Shown here: one piece after another, positions 25,904 to 32,471 of the stretch
How the letters are laid out: each line of letters opens with the position of its first letter
Position numbering within the stretch: position 1 is the first letter of the stretch
Notes under the pieces: generated by a model
The model's database searches: none
What the model saw: only the letters and a program-made list of their open reading frames with translations
What the model was told of the DNA's origin: nothing
IMG/VR virus record: IMGVR_UViG_3300028384_000649
Location: 1 to 34,853 of that record
Reading direction: 5' to 3' (one strand)
DNA from: a virus
Length of the DNA stretch: 34,853 nt
Translations under genes and position numbers: made by a program

Positions 25904-27644
25904 ATCCATCACAACTTATACAATCAGGATTCATAGCATTAGCAGCTATATCACCGCGTAATACCGATTCGGTCCTCATATAATACAAGGTTTTTATACC
26001 TCTTTTCCATGCTTCCAAATGAATCTGATTAATCCATTTAGGCGTGGCTACTGACGGAAAAGCTAAATTCAAACTAACAGACTGATCTATATAGTCTTGT
26101 CTTATACCAGCTTGATTAATCAATTCTAATTGATTAATTTCTTTAAATGTTTTAAATACATTTTTTACTGGTTCTCCTTCTCCTTGGTTAAGTCTTCCAT
26201 TGTAATCGTAAAACCATCCATCAAGTTGTTCAATTCCTTGAACGGATCCACCATCTTCCAGAATTTTGTCCCAAGTTTCTTTATTATCGATACCAATTTT
26301 TCTTAATATTTTTTTAAGTTCTTTATTTTTTCTAATAAAAGTACCCTTTGCTGATTGCTCTGTAAAAACATTTGCAGCCCAAGGTTCTATTCCAGCAGAA
26401 ACATTTCCGCTTAATTTTGAATTTGATACAGTAGGTGCAATAGAACGGAGATGAGTATTGCGCATCCCAGTTCCAGCACACCATAAAGGCTCACCGTAAA
26501 CCTCTGCGAGGTTTCTTGACGCTCTTTCGGTTTCAATTTTAATTTTGCTAAATATTTCACGTGTTTTAAATTGAGCTAATAAACTTTCAAAAGCTATCCC
26601 ATTCTTCTGTAATAGGCTGTGCCAACCAAGGACACCTAATCCAAGAGCCCGCCCTTTTTCCGCACTGCGTACAGAGTTCTCGAACCCCTTCATATTCTTC
26701 GCTCGCTGGATAAATTCTTCTAGCACACCGTCCAGGAACCATACCGCGTCGTAAATTAAATTCGTGTTCTTCCATTCGTCATATTTATCTAAGTTAACAG
26801 ATGAAAGACAACAAACAAAAGAGTGTGATTCATCTGTATGTAATGTTATTTCGCTACATATATTTGTCATATGAACTTTAAGTCCATTTGTTTTATAAGC
26901 TTCTGGGTTAACTTTATTTGTGTTTCCCTTAAATAAGATATAAGGTTCTCCAGTTGCTTTACGCTTTTGGAGTAGTTTCCCCCATTTTCTTCTAGCATCT
27001 TTATCTCCGCTTTCAAGTCTTCGCATAAACTTGTCACCGACCACAGCGCACTGATGGAGATTGAGTGATTGTCTGTTAACATCGCCTTTTGGTTCTCTAA
27101 TTTCCAACCATTCTTCAAAGTCGGCATGGTCAATGTTAATATTAACTGATGCAGCTCCTCTTCTGACAGATCCTTGATTAGTGGCAAGTATTGTCGAATC
27201 GTATATCTTGCAAAAAGGTACCACTCCGTCACTTGTTCCATTACCTGTAATTTTAGCGCCGGCGGGTCTAATCATATTTACTCCTATTCCAACACCGCCT
27301 CCATGCTTGGCTAAGAGCATCATTTCTAAATTTTTATTACCTATATCTTGTATACTATCCGCAACATCAATACCAAAACAACTTATAGGTAAACCTCTGT
27401 CTGTGCCTGTATTAGAAAGCACTGGTGAAGCTAAACACAGCCACCCATCCCATATGTATTGAAAAAACTTTTCAGCTAATTCTGGCTTGTATAAACGCCT
27501 TGCTACAGCATTAGCCACACGCCAATATGCTTCTTTAGGCGATTCGCCTTGATATAAATAACCGCCGGATATTGTTTTTTTGTAAACTTCAGTATCTCCC
27601 CAAATAGGGTAATCTTCACCTTTTTTCCAGTCGTTATTCCACAT
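25902..27644 (-). CDS. nrdA: Ribonucleotide reductase class I large (alpha) subunit
   Basis: This subunit reduces ribonucleoside diphosphates to deoxy forms for phage DNA synthesis, with NrdB supplying the radical. At 580 residues it is much shorter than E. coli NrdA (about 760) and lacks the N-terminal ATP-cone; the protein starts nearly at the catalytic barrel. Key residues are visible: C89 in GLPISCFG (first redox Cys), N261/C263/E265 in MTNICSEI (active-site triad), C278 or C279 (partner Cys) and Y554/Y555 in LYYMRTES (radical transfer). C575 and C578 form the C-terminal CISC shuttle. The substrate-specificity region HGGGVGIGVNMIRPAGA is present. It overlaps the upstream 70-aa gene by 11 nt and is the last gene of the - operon before the terminator. 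Missing the ATP-cone predicts escape from dATP feedback through alpha. Confidence 0.96.
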   Translation of the reverse strand: MWNNDWKKGEDYPIWGDTEVYKKTISGGYLYQGESPKEAYWRVANAVARRLYKPELAEKFFQYIWDGWLCLASPVLSNTGTDRGLPISCFGIDVADSIQDIGNKNLEMMLLAKHGGGVGIGVNMIRPAGAKITGNGTSDGVVPFCKIYDSTILATNQGSVRRGAASVNINIDHADFEEWLEIREPKGDVNRQSLNLHQCAVVGDKFMRRLESGDKDARRKWGKLLQKRKATGEPYILFKGNTNKVNPEAYKTNGLKVHMTNICSEITLHTDESHSFVCCLSSVNLDKYDEWKNTNLIYDAVWFLDGVLEEFIQRAKNMKGFENSVRSAEKGRALGLGVLGWHSLLQKNGIAFESLLAQFKTREIFSKIKIETERASRNLAEVYGEPLWCAGTGMRNTHLRSIAPTVSNSKLSGNVSAGIEPWAANVFTEQSAKGTFIRKNKELKKILRKIGIDNKETWDKILEDGGSVQGIEQLDGWFYDYNGRLNQGEGEPVKNVFKTFKEINQLELINQAGIRQDYIDQSVSLNLAFPSVATPKWINQIHLEAWKRGIKTLYYMRTESVLRGDIAANAMNPDCISCDG

Positions 27645-27846
27645 TATTTTCTTCTTTTTCTTTTTTGTTTTTTAAATCTTCAGTTAAAGCTTCTATTGCT
27701 TTATCATAATCAGGAAGTTTTTTTACAAGGCTCATAGTTCCAACAGATAAATCTCTTAAATTATTTAATTCTTGTATCATTTGTTGTACATTCTGGCCCA
27801 GTATTTCTATCCTGTTCCACATTTCTATTAATTTGCTTTCTTTCAT
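27634..27846 (-). CDS. Small coiled-coil protein between nrdB and nrdA
   Basis: This 70-residue protein starts with a TAATG fusion to the preceding gene and overlaps the nrdA start by 11 nt, so translation is coupled on both sides. The sequence is helical and charged: KLIEMWNRIEILGQNVQQMI with heptad-like hydrophobic spacing (residues 5-24), then LVKKLPDYDKAIEALTEDLK and a Lys/Glu tail. No membrane segment or cysteine is present. I do not recognise a family. Its constant coupling to the reductase genes hints at a role near nucleotide metabolism, or it may be a neutral passenger. Confidence 0.6.
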   Translation of the reverse strand: MKESKLIEMWNRIEILGQNVQQMIQELNNLRDLSVGTMSLVKKLPDYDKAIEALTEDLKNKKEKEENNVE

Positions 27847-28196
27847 TATGTATTATATAAATAAATTAAATATCCTATTGTTACGTTTATATTAACCGCA
27901 ACTAAGTTCCATTGTTTTAAAACTAAAACTTGTGGAGTTAATAATAAACCAGCTATTACATATGTTATTCCTCCAATTTTACCATAGCTTAATAAATGTG
28001 GGGACATCATCATAAAAGCTGTACCCATATATCCTAATCTAAAAGAAATTTTTTCAACAGCTGTTAATTTTCTGTCTTGTACTAATGCTCTTAAAAATCT
28101 TTGCTTAAATCTATATTCGCATTTTTTACAAGTACGTTTACCATAACGAAATTTATTTGTATTTTTTTCTTTATGGCATTTATTGCATTTCCTCAT
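27846..28196 (-). CDS. Zinc-ribbon plus two-pass membrane protein
   Basis: The N-terminus has CNKCHKEKNTNKFRYGKRTC then KKC, a C-x2-C...C-x2-C zinc-ribbon pattern within residues 2-26. A basic helix follows, then two or three hydrophobic segments: GYMGTAFMMMSPHLL, IGGITYVIAGLLLTPQVLVL and VAVNINVTIGYLIYLY. The ATG at 28196 forms a TAATG with the nrdB stop and is preferred over an upstream TTG at 28202, giving 116 residues. The membrane part resembles small membrane proteins I recall near phage reductase genes, in which LKQWNLV and a final GY-hydrophobic helix recur. Function is unknown. A cytosolic zinc-ribbon tethered to the inner membrane is an unusual combination for a phage accessory gene. 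Confidence 0.65.
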   Translation of the reverse strand: MRKCNKCHKEKNTNKFRYGKRTCKKCEYRFKQRFLRALVQDRKLTAVEKISFRLGYMGTAFMMMSPHLLSYGKIGGITYVIAGLLLTPQVLVLKQWNLVAVNINVTIGYLIYLYNT

Positions 28197-29164
28197 TACC
28201 AAATATCTTCAAAATCTTCTCCCTCGTTTGCTTTGGAATAATCAGTCGGGCGAACAGCAAAAAAATCAGTATGAGTATGCCCCCCGGTAAGATGATAGAA
28301 CCAGTCAAGATTTGCTGCTGCTTTTTCGTCAAACGCAAAGTACTGCCCGAGGTCGAGGCAACCCAGTTCTTGTAATTTTTCATTGAGTCGTTTTCTAATG
28401 AATTGTTTGAGATCGTTGGCCTTAAGGTTTTCAATGTCTCCTTGCTCAAACATTTTATCAATATATCGTTCTTCTGCTTCGAGCATTGTGCTTGCTGCTT
28501 TAATAACATCTTCTCTACAATCTTCTAATAAGTTAGGGATTTCTTCGCACATATGTCTAAATAACTGGCAACCCATTCGGCTGTGCAGTGATTCATCACG
28601 CACACTCCATTTCATTTGTTGTCCAATGCCTTTAAGACAGTTTCTAAGCTGAAAAGAATAAAGCACAGCAAAAGCGGAATATAAAGATACTCCTTCAGCA
28701 AATGCGCTAAAGATGGCCAGCGACTTTCCAATTCCCACAGGATCAGAACCGTCATAGGCAACAAGGTTTTCGAACCGCTCTGCTGTAGCAGGCTCATGAA
28801 GAAATGCTTCAAAGTTTTCAAGTCCTAAAGTTTCGTTTAAATAGCTGTAAGCAACAGCATGAATAGTTTCTTGACTACCAAACATCATAGCCATTTGTTG
28901 TATTTCATGTTTTGGAAACCAAGATACAACTTTTTGTGTCCAATAATCAGATACAGCACATTCTGTTTGAGCAAAACCTAATAGTATATTACCAACTAAG
29001 TTTTTTTCTGATTCTGTTAATTTTTCATTCCAATCCTTAACGTCACCTGACATTGGTATTTCGGTATGCAACCAGAACGCTTGAGCTTGTTTAAGCCATC
29101 CCTCAGTATAGTATTCTGGATATTCAAACGGTTTGTACGCAATTCTTTCATCAAATAATCCCAT
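28196..29164 (-). CDS. nrdB: Ribonucleotide reductase class I small (beta) subunit
   Basis: This radical-generating partner of NrdA has 322 residues. Aligning by hand to E. coli NrdB spacing gives metal ligands E68 (TEC; E. coli D84), E99 and H102 (QETIH; E115/H118), E157 (AEG; E204), E191 and H194 (DESLH; E238/H241). The radical Tyr position is Y106 (H+4; Y122). W31 and D190 match the W48-D237 relay. The C-terminus, TDYSKANEGEDFEDIW, has the mobile Tyr and the acidic tail that binds alpha. The unusual point is Glu instead of Asp at the first ligand while the Tyr is kept, discussed in findings. It starts two bases after the 45-aa gene stop and ends in TAATG with the next gene. Confidence 0.96.
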   Translation of the reverse strand: MGLFDERIAYKPFEYPEYYTEGWLKQAQAFWLHTEIPMSGDVKDWNEKLTESEKNLVGNILLGFAQTECAVSDYWTQKVVSWFPKHEIQQMAMMFGSQETIHAVAYSYLNETLGLENFEAFLHEPATAERFENLVAYDGSDPVGIGKSLAIFSAFAEGVSLYSAFAVLYSFQLRNCLKGIGQQMKWSVRDESLHSRMGCQLFRHMCEEIPNLLEDCREDVIKAASTMLEAEERYIDKMFEQGDIENLKANDLKQFIRKRLNEKLQELGCLDLGQYFAFDEKAAANLDWFYHLTGGHTHTDFFAVRPTDYSKANEGEDFEDIW

Positions 29165-29165
29165 A

Positions 29166-29303
29166 TTAGTTTTTATATATAGTTAAACATAATTCCAAAA
29201 AAGGTAAATACAGCACGTGTTCTGTTAAATTATCTTCAACATAACTTCTTACTCCTATTAGTACGCCAGGGTATAATCCTAAACTAAGCTCCCACGCTGT
29301 CAT
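29166..29303 (-). CDS. 45-aa microprotein upstream of nrdB
   Basis: This tiny gene starts in an ATGA overlap with the preceding 44-aa gene (ATG 29303-29301, TGA 29302-29300) and stops two bases before nrdB. The product reads MTAWELSLGLYPGVLIGVRS, then YVEDNLTEHVLYLPFLELCL and TIYKN. The pattern [LF]-x-PG-[VI]-L-[IL]-G-x-RSY plus H-V-[LI]-YLPF-[LV]-[ED]-L-C-L-T-I-Y is one I recall from small proteins in many marine phages carrying reductase genes, so I consider it real despite its size. It is moderately hydrophobic but lacks a clean membrane helix. No function is known to me. Confidence 0.75.
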   Translation of the reverse strand: MTAWELSLGLYPGVLIGVRSYVEDNLTEHVLYLPFLELCLTIYKN

Positions 29304-29434
29304 CTTCCTTGTGAATTATAAGGTTTTTGGTAATTTTTACTAGATTTTAATTTAGACGTTTTTGATTTTGCATGTACGCCTGGTCTTTTTGTTTTATTTT
29401 TTTGTATATAATTTGATGATATTATTTTAGCCAT
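29300..29434 (-). CDS. 44-aa basic microprotein
   Basis: This very basic short protein is MAKIISSNYIQKNKTKRPGV then HAKSKTSKLKSSKNYQKPYN and SQGR. The core R-P-G-[VI]-H-A-K-x-K-[ST]-S-K-x-K-x-S-K-N-Y-x-K-x-Y-x-[GS]-QGR is a pattern I recall from small conserved phage proteins. The gene overlaps the upstream 57-aa gene by 8 nt and the downstream 45-aa gene by 4 nt (ATGA). The high Lys/Ser content suggests nucleic-acid contact or a small regulatory factor, but this is inference. Confidence 0.75.
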   Translation of the reverse strand: MAKIISSNYIQKNKTKRPGVHAKSKTSKLKSSKNYQKPYNSQGR

Positions 29435-29600
29435 AGCACTTTATATTGTATTTTTCATGTATCTCTACCAACTCTTTGTATTTTAAAAAGCCTCTATTAG
29501 TAACCGTCCATTTAATCCATTTTTCAATTTGTCGGTTAGCATAATGTCTTCTAGCTATTTCTTTCGCATCTCCTTTATTATATCTATTACCCTGTCGCAT
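29427..29600 (-). CDS. 57-aa basic microprotein overlapping the endonuclease 3' end
   Basis: This gene starts at ATG 29600-29598 within the last 46 nt of the endonuclease gene in another frame, and ends by overlapping the 44-aa gene. The product MRQGNRYNKGDAKEIARRHY, ANRQIEKWIKWTVTNRGFLK, YKELVEIHEKYNIKCYG is helical and basic with three aromatic-rich clusters. The reading continues well past the endonuclease stop through otherwise unassigned DNA, supporting real coding, and composition matches its neighbours. The true start could be later, but there is no in-frame ATG downstream. Function is unknown. Confidence 0.65.
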   Translation of the reverse strand: MRQGNRYNKGDAKEIARRHYANRQIEKWIKWTVTNRGFLKYKELVEIHEKYNIKCYG

Positions 29601-30004
29601 TCTTTTTGATTTTGTGGTTTAAATAAAACATAATCAGGAAATTGTTCTGAAACTAAACGTTTAAATAGCTTCCATCTTATTGGAAAAGATTCATTTGCTC
29701 TTCCTTTTGTTTCAATAATAAAATCATCACCTATAAAGTCTGGTGTATATTTTATAGGCAATATTCTTTTACTTCCTCTATTTACAAATTCGCCTTTTCC
29801 ATTAGATTGTTTTTCATAAGCTTTGTTTTCAAAATGAAATCCATTTATAAGAACAAACGTTTCCCCTTCATATTTAGCTTTTATTTTAGCTTTCCTAAGG
29901 GCCATATACATATATCTTTCTAAACCAGATGCAAAATTAATTCCATCATAAGTTATTTTTTTAGCCTGTACTGGCCCTTTTTTCTTTTTATATTTCCTGC
30001 GCAT
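29555..30004 (-). CDS. PD-(D/E)XK endonuclease
   Basis: This 149-residue nuclease has the ordered core GINFASGLERYMYMALRKA (E29), KYTPDF (P88-D89) and FIIETKG (E98-x-K100), which is a complete PD-(D/E)XK site. A basic N-terminus (MRRKYKKKKGP) and a C-terminal WKLFKRLVSEQFPDYVLFKP complete the fold. The arrangement resembles DUF1064-type or T7 endonuclease I-like nucleases, so Holliday-junction or branched-DNA resolution before packaging, or host DNA breakdown, are the likely jobs. It overlaps the 75-aa gene by 17 nt upstream. Nuclease class is well supported; substrate is not. Confidence 0.8.
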   Translation of the reverse strand: MRRKYKKKKGPVQAKKITYDGINFASGLERYMYMALRKAKIKAKYEGETFVLINGFHFENKAYEKQSNGKGEFVNRGSKRILPIKYTPDFIGDDFIIETKGRANESFPIRWKLFKRLVSEQFPDYVLFKPQNQKECDRVIDIIKEMRKK

Positions 30005-30215
30005 CTCTTATATAACACTCTTCAATTTCTTCGCGCAATACAGAACGTGCTTTTTCAATATAATTAACAGCATCCATAAGTTCTTCTTGGATGTGTTTTA
30101 GCCACGTATCTAATGACTGATCATCATCTTCAAGTGTTACTCCGTATTTTTTGAAACCAACGTCTGAGCGTGATTTAATTTTATTAATTACTTGTTCAAT
30201 TATTTTATCTCTCAT
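29988..30215 (-). CDS. Small MazG-like protein (75 aa)
   Basis: The sequence VINKIKSRSDVGFKKYGVTL followed by SLDTWLKHIQEELMDAVNYI (about 35-54) matches short all-alpha phage proteins of the MazG/dUTPase-like superfamily. In that family EE-x2-[DE] (here E44, E45, D48) binds metal in a helical bundle. At 75 residues it is only part of a typical ~100-residue domain, so it may act as a dimer or tetramer. It overlaps the preceding MazG fusion gene by 4 nt (ATG at 30215, stop of the larger gene at 30212-30214). A role in dNTP or alarmone hydrolysis is plausible; substrate is unknown. Confidence 0.55.
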   Translation of the reverse strand: MRDKIIEQVINKIKSRSDVGFKKYGVTLEDDDQSLDTWLKHIQEELMDAVNYIEKARSVLREEIEECYIRDAQEI

Positions 30216-30994
30216 AGTGTATCTTTTACAAATGTTCCGTCAATCATTTTACCAGTTCGATTAGAAATTTCATCATAAGCAGACTGAACACAGCTTTCAA
30301 TGTCGTAACCGAGAAGTTTTGAGAGATTAGTGAGTACAACAACACTATCACCAATAGCGTCAATAATACCTGCTTTATCATCTTTAAGTAATGCAGCGGC
30401 GAGTTCTCCTGTTTCTTCATATAATTTAATTAATTGTGTTTTAGGATCACCTTTATCATAGATGCCACGCTCATCTGCCCAGCTTCTAATGAGATCAAAT
30501 AGCTCAACCTTGTTATATGTAGGTTTCGCTAAAAAAGCTTCATAATAAGCTTTATTATATATAAAACAGCGATCGTTGTTATACATGGATGGTTTAGCAT
30601 TGGCTAATATCCATTTTTTTGTTTCATTATTTATTTCAAACTTACCAAGACTAGTTTCCCATGAGAAGCCGTCGTTTTTATCTAAAACTATTTGTAAGTC
30701 TTGCTTTTCACAGTCAAATGTTGAAGTTTGTTCTGTAGGATTAACTTTCATTGATTTAATTTTTATTAAATTAGTATATAGTTGTCTATCAATTTTATAG
30801 CCGTAAAACTCTTGTAGCTTTCTTTCCATTAATGCAGTCTTATCTACATCTCTTGAAGAAAAAAGAACATCATATTCGTTTTTATTATATCCTTGTTCAA
30901 TTTCAACGCGTTTATTTAAATTACACGTCATTCCAATTTTTTGACCAGGAATATGATAAATATAATAAGTTTTTTTATTGCCAGAGCTTGTCAT
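30212..30994 (-). CDS. mazG: GIY-YIG-like / MazG fusion protein
   Basis: Residues ~164-260 form a MazG NTP pyrophosphohydrolase: FDLIRSWADERGIY, YEETGELAAALL (E193, E194, E197), IIDAIGDSVVVLTNL (D212, D216) and AYDEISNRTGKMIDGTFVKD. This domain cleaves (d)NTPs and possibly (p)ppGpp. Residues ~9-75 look like a reduced GIY-YIG nuclease domain: YYIYH (10-14), KIGMT (19-23), R29 and E57 in MERKLQEFYGYKID. The linker 85-150 has TEQTSTF and NNDRCFIYNKAYYEAF. The start ATG at 30994 overlaps the CAP gene by 20 nt. The MazG half is firm. The GIY-YIG reading rests on motif order only and could be a catalytically silent relative. Confidence 0.8.
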   Translation of the reverse strand: MTSSGNKKTYYIYHIPGQKIGMTCNLNKRVEIEQGYNKNEYDVLFSSRDVDKTALMERKLQEFYGYKIDRQLYTNLIKIKSMKVNPTEQTSTFDCEKQDLQIVLDKNDGFSWETSLGKFEINNETKKWILANAKPSMYNNDRCFIYNKAYYEAFLAKPTYNKVELFDLIRSWADERGIYDKGDPKTQLIKLYEETGELAAALLKDDKAGIIDAIGDSVVVLTNLSKLLGYDIESCVQSAYDEISNRTGKMIDGTFVKDTL

Positions 30995-31388
30995 ATTTTG
31001 CTACTATATAAATATATTCAATATTTTCAGATATTCCATATCCTACGCTTGAACAGTCTGAACAAATTGTTTGATTAAAAGATGCTTCATCAGCATCAAT
31101 AGCCCAGCTTACCGCTGCGTCTAAAAACATACTATTAGGCTTAGATACACCCGTTGTTTTTTTAAAGTAATATAAAGTTTCACCTAATGATCCTGGTGAA
31201 AAATCAAACTCATCTGTTAATGCTATTTGATCTGCCCAAGCTTGAGCTTGTTTATTTAAATCAATATTAATAGTATAAGGATTTAAATTGTAATAGCTTC
31301 TTATAGTGTTTTGAAAATTTAACGCGTCAGCATATTGAGCATTACTAAAAATTGGTAAAAATAATAAAATTAAAATTAGTTTTTTCAT
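30975..31388 (-). CDS. Secreted CAP-superfamily (SCP/PR-1-like) protein
   Basis: This 137-residue protein begins with a signal peptide MKKLILILLFLPIFSNAQ, probably cleaved after A17, in the style common in Flavobacteriia. The mature part follows CAP order: AWADQIALTDEF (the helix 'A-x-x-WAxxLA'), SLGETLYY (the CAP 'GEN' motif, E70), DAAVSWAIDADEASF (the 'aV-x-x-W' helix), NQTICSDCSSVGYGIS and YIYIVAKYD (the final strands). The two usual cavity histidines appear replaced (F63 near FDFSPG and S103 in ASFNQ). C109 and C112 may form a disulfide in the periplasm. The gene starts in an ATGA overlap with thyA. A secreted factor in a nucleotide-metabolism operon is unexpected. Function (envelope modification, superinfection exclusion, host interaction) is unknown. 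Confidence 0.72.
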   Translation of the reverse strand: MKKLILILLFLPIFSNAQYADALNFQNTIRSYYNLNPYTINIDLNKQAQAWADQIALTDEFDFSPGSLGETLYYFKKTTGVSKPNSMFLDAAVSWAIDADEASFNQTICSDCSSVGYGISENIEYIYIVAKYDKLWQ

Positions 31389-32209
31389 GTTGATAATTTT
31401 GCTTTAATTGGTTCGTGACATTTATAATTATTTAATTCAATCATATTCTTTGAGGGAATATGTATAAACTTACCGGCACCTTCTCTTAGGGTTAACCCAA
31501 AGGATATGTTTATTTGCGGTAATTCAAAGGTAGTCCTTTCCAGCTGAACTTTAGCAGCATCAACGTGATTATTATATAAATGACAATCACCTAGACTACA
31601 TATTAACTGCTTCGGTTTATATCCATTGCCAGCAGCAAGCATTTCCAATAATAAACCGTACATAACTATATCATATGGCAACCCTAAAAACAAATCAGCT
31701 GATCTTTGCTGCCACATTAAACTCATCTCGCCATTATTGATATAGACTTGAAAACCGTAATGGCAAGGAGGAAGTACCATATCATCAAGATCAATAGGAT
31801 TCCACGCATTAACAACCATTCTGCGAGAATGTGGTTGCTTTTTAATTTCTCTAAGTAAGTTGTACAGCTGATCAACCCCGCCGAAATCGCGCCACTGCTT
31901 ACCATATACGGGACCCAATGTACCATCGGTTCTTCCTGATCGCTTATAATCAGCATCCCAATACTTAACATTGTTGTTATGCAAATAAGCAAGATCTGTG
32001 AAACCGGATAGTATCCATAATAACTCTGTAACAGCTTTTTCAAAATAAATCTTTTTACTAGTTAATATTGGAAATCCAAGTTCCATATCATGTCTAAGCA
32101 TTCTGCCGAAGACAGCACGCGTCCCTGTCCCAGTTCTATCTGGTTTTTCAGTTCCCCCATGGAGTACTGCTGATAATAATCCTCTGTATTCATCTTCTAT
32201 ATTTATCAT
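31385..32209 (-). CDS. thyA: Thymidylate synthase
   Basis: This enzyme makes dTMP from dUMP using methylene-tetrahydrofolate, supplying thymidine to an AT-rich phage. The ATG at 32209 gives 274 residues and aligns with the E. coli start region (EYRGLLSAVLHGG, then DRTGTGT). A longer frame from 32260 would add 17 non-homologous residues and increase overlap with the upstream gene. The active site is complete: phosphate-binding RRMVVNAWNP (R129/R130), catalytic C149 in LPPCHYGFQVY, the QQRSADLFLGLPYDI motif, and the C-terminal H-x-PIKA. The upstream 93-aa gene overlaps by 20 nt, and the CAP gene starts in the ATGA at the stop. Folate-dependent ThyA rather than flavin-dependent ThyX is certain from motifs. 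Confidence 0.97.
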   Translation of the reverse strand: MINIEDEYRGLLSAVLHGGTEKPDRTGTGTRAVFGRMLRHDMELGFPILTSKKIYFEKAVTELLWILSGFTDLAYLHNNNVKYWDADYKRSGRTDGTLGPVYGKQWRDFGGVDQLYNLLREIKKQPHSRRMVVNAWNPIDLDDMVLPPCHYGFQVYINNGEMSLMWQQRSADLFLGLPYDIVMYGLLLEMLAAGNGYKPKQLICSLGDCHLYNNHVDAAKVQLERTTFELPQINISFGLTLREGAGKFIHIPSKNMIELNNYKCHEPIKAKLST

Positions 32210-32471
32210 AATAGTATTTACAAAATTTATAATATTCTGGCCATAATGTATCTTTATCATATAAATGAGGGGCTACATTTGGCTTTTCACCCCGTTTATA
32301 TGGGCCTACATTTATTCCTATACGCCAATGCTCTGCGTCTCCGTTTATACCTAAAGGTGAAATTCTGTAGTTGTTTTGTATACAAAAATCTCTTGCTACA
32401 ATCTCTTCTTCTGAAGGATCATACGAAGGCATCTCATTTCTTTTCTTTTTATTTTTTAACCCACTTCCCAT
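32190..32471 (-). CDS. Small protein of unknown function between helicase and thyA
   Basis: This 93-residue soluble, basic and Tyr-rich protein has an N-terminus MGSGLKNKKKRNEMPSYDPS followed by EEEIVARDFCIQNNYRIS, GINGDAEHWRIGINVGPYKR and a tyrosine/lysine-rich tail (PEYYKFCKYYYDKYRR). The middle GDAEHWRI-x-I-x-x-GPY-K-G-EKPN resembles short proteins I recall in Bacteroidetes phages, but I know no function. It overlaps the helicase 3' end by 16 nt and thyA by 20 nt, so it is translated in the same operon. Confidence 0.65.
   Translation of the reverse strand: MGSGLKNKKKRNEMPSYDPSEEEIVARDFCIQNNYRISPLGINGDAEHWRIGINVGPYKRGEKPNVAPHLYDKDTLWPEYYKFCKYYYDKYRR

Noticed and set aside
26266-27462. Several + strand frames opposite nrdA
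   Set aside because: nrdA carries all catalytic residues in its own frame; the opposite frames have no coding signature.
28197-28202. TTG start adding two residues to the zinc-ribbon membrane protein
   Set aside because: The ATG at 28196 forms a TAATG fusion with the nrdB stop, as at neighbouring junctions, and is the better start.
28180-28821. Alternative - strand frames overlapping nrdB (109 and 69 codons)
   Set aside because: They are out-of-frame readings of nrdB with no conserved motif.
32210-32260. Upstream ATG giving a 291-residue thymidylate synthase
   Set aside because: The extra 17 residues have no counterpart in ThyA and would enlarge the overlap with the upstream gene; the ATG at 32209 aligns with the family start.
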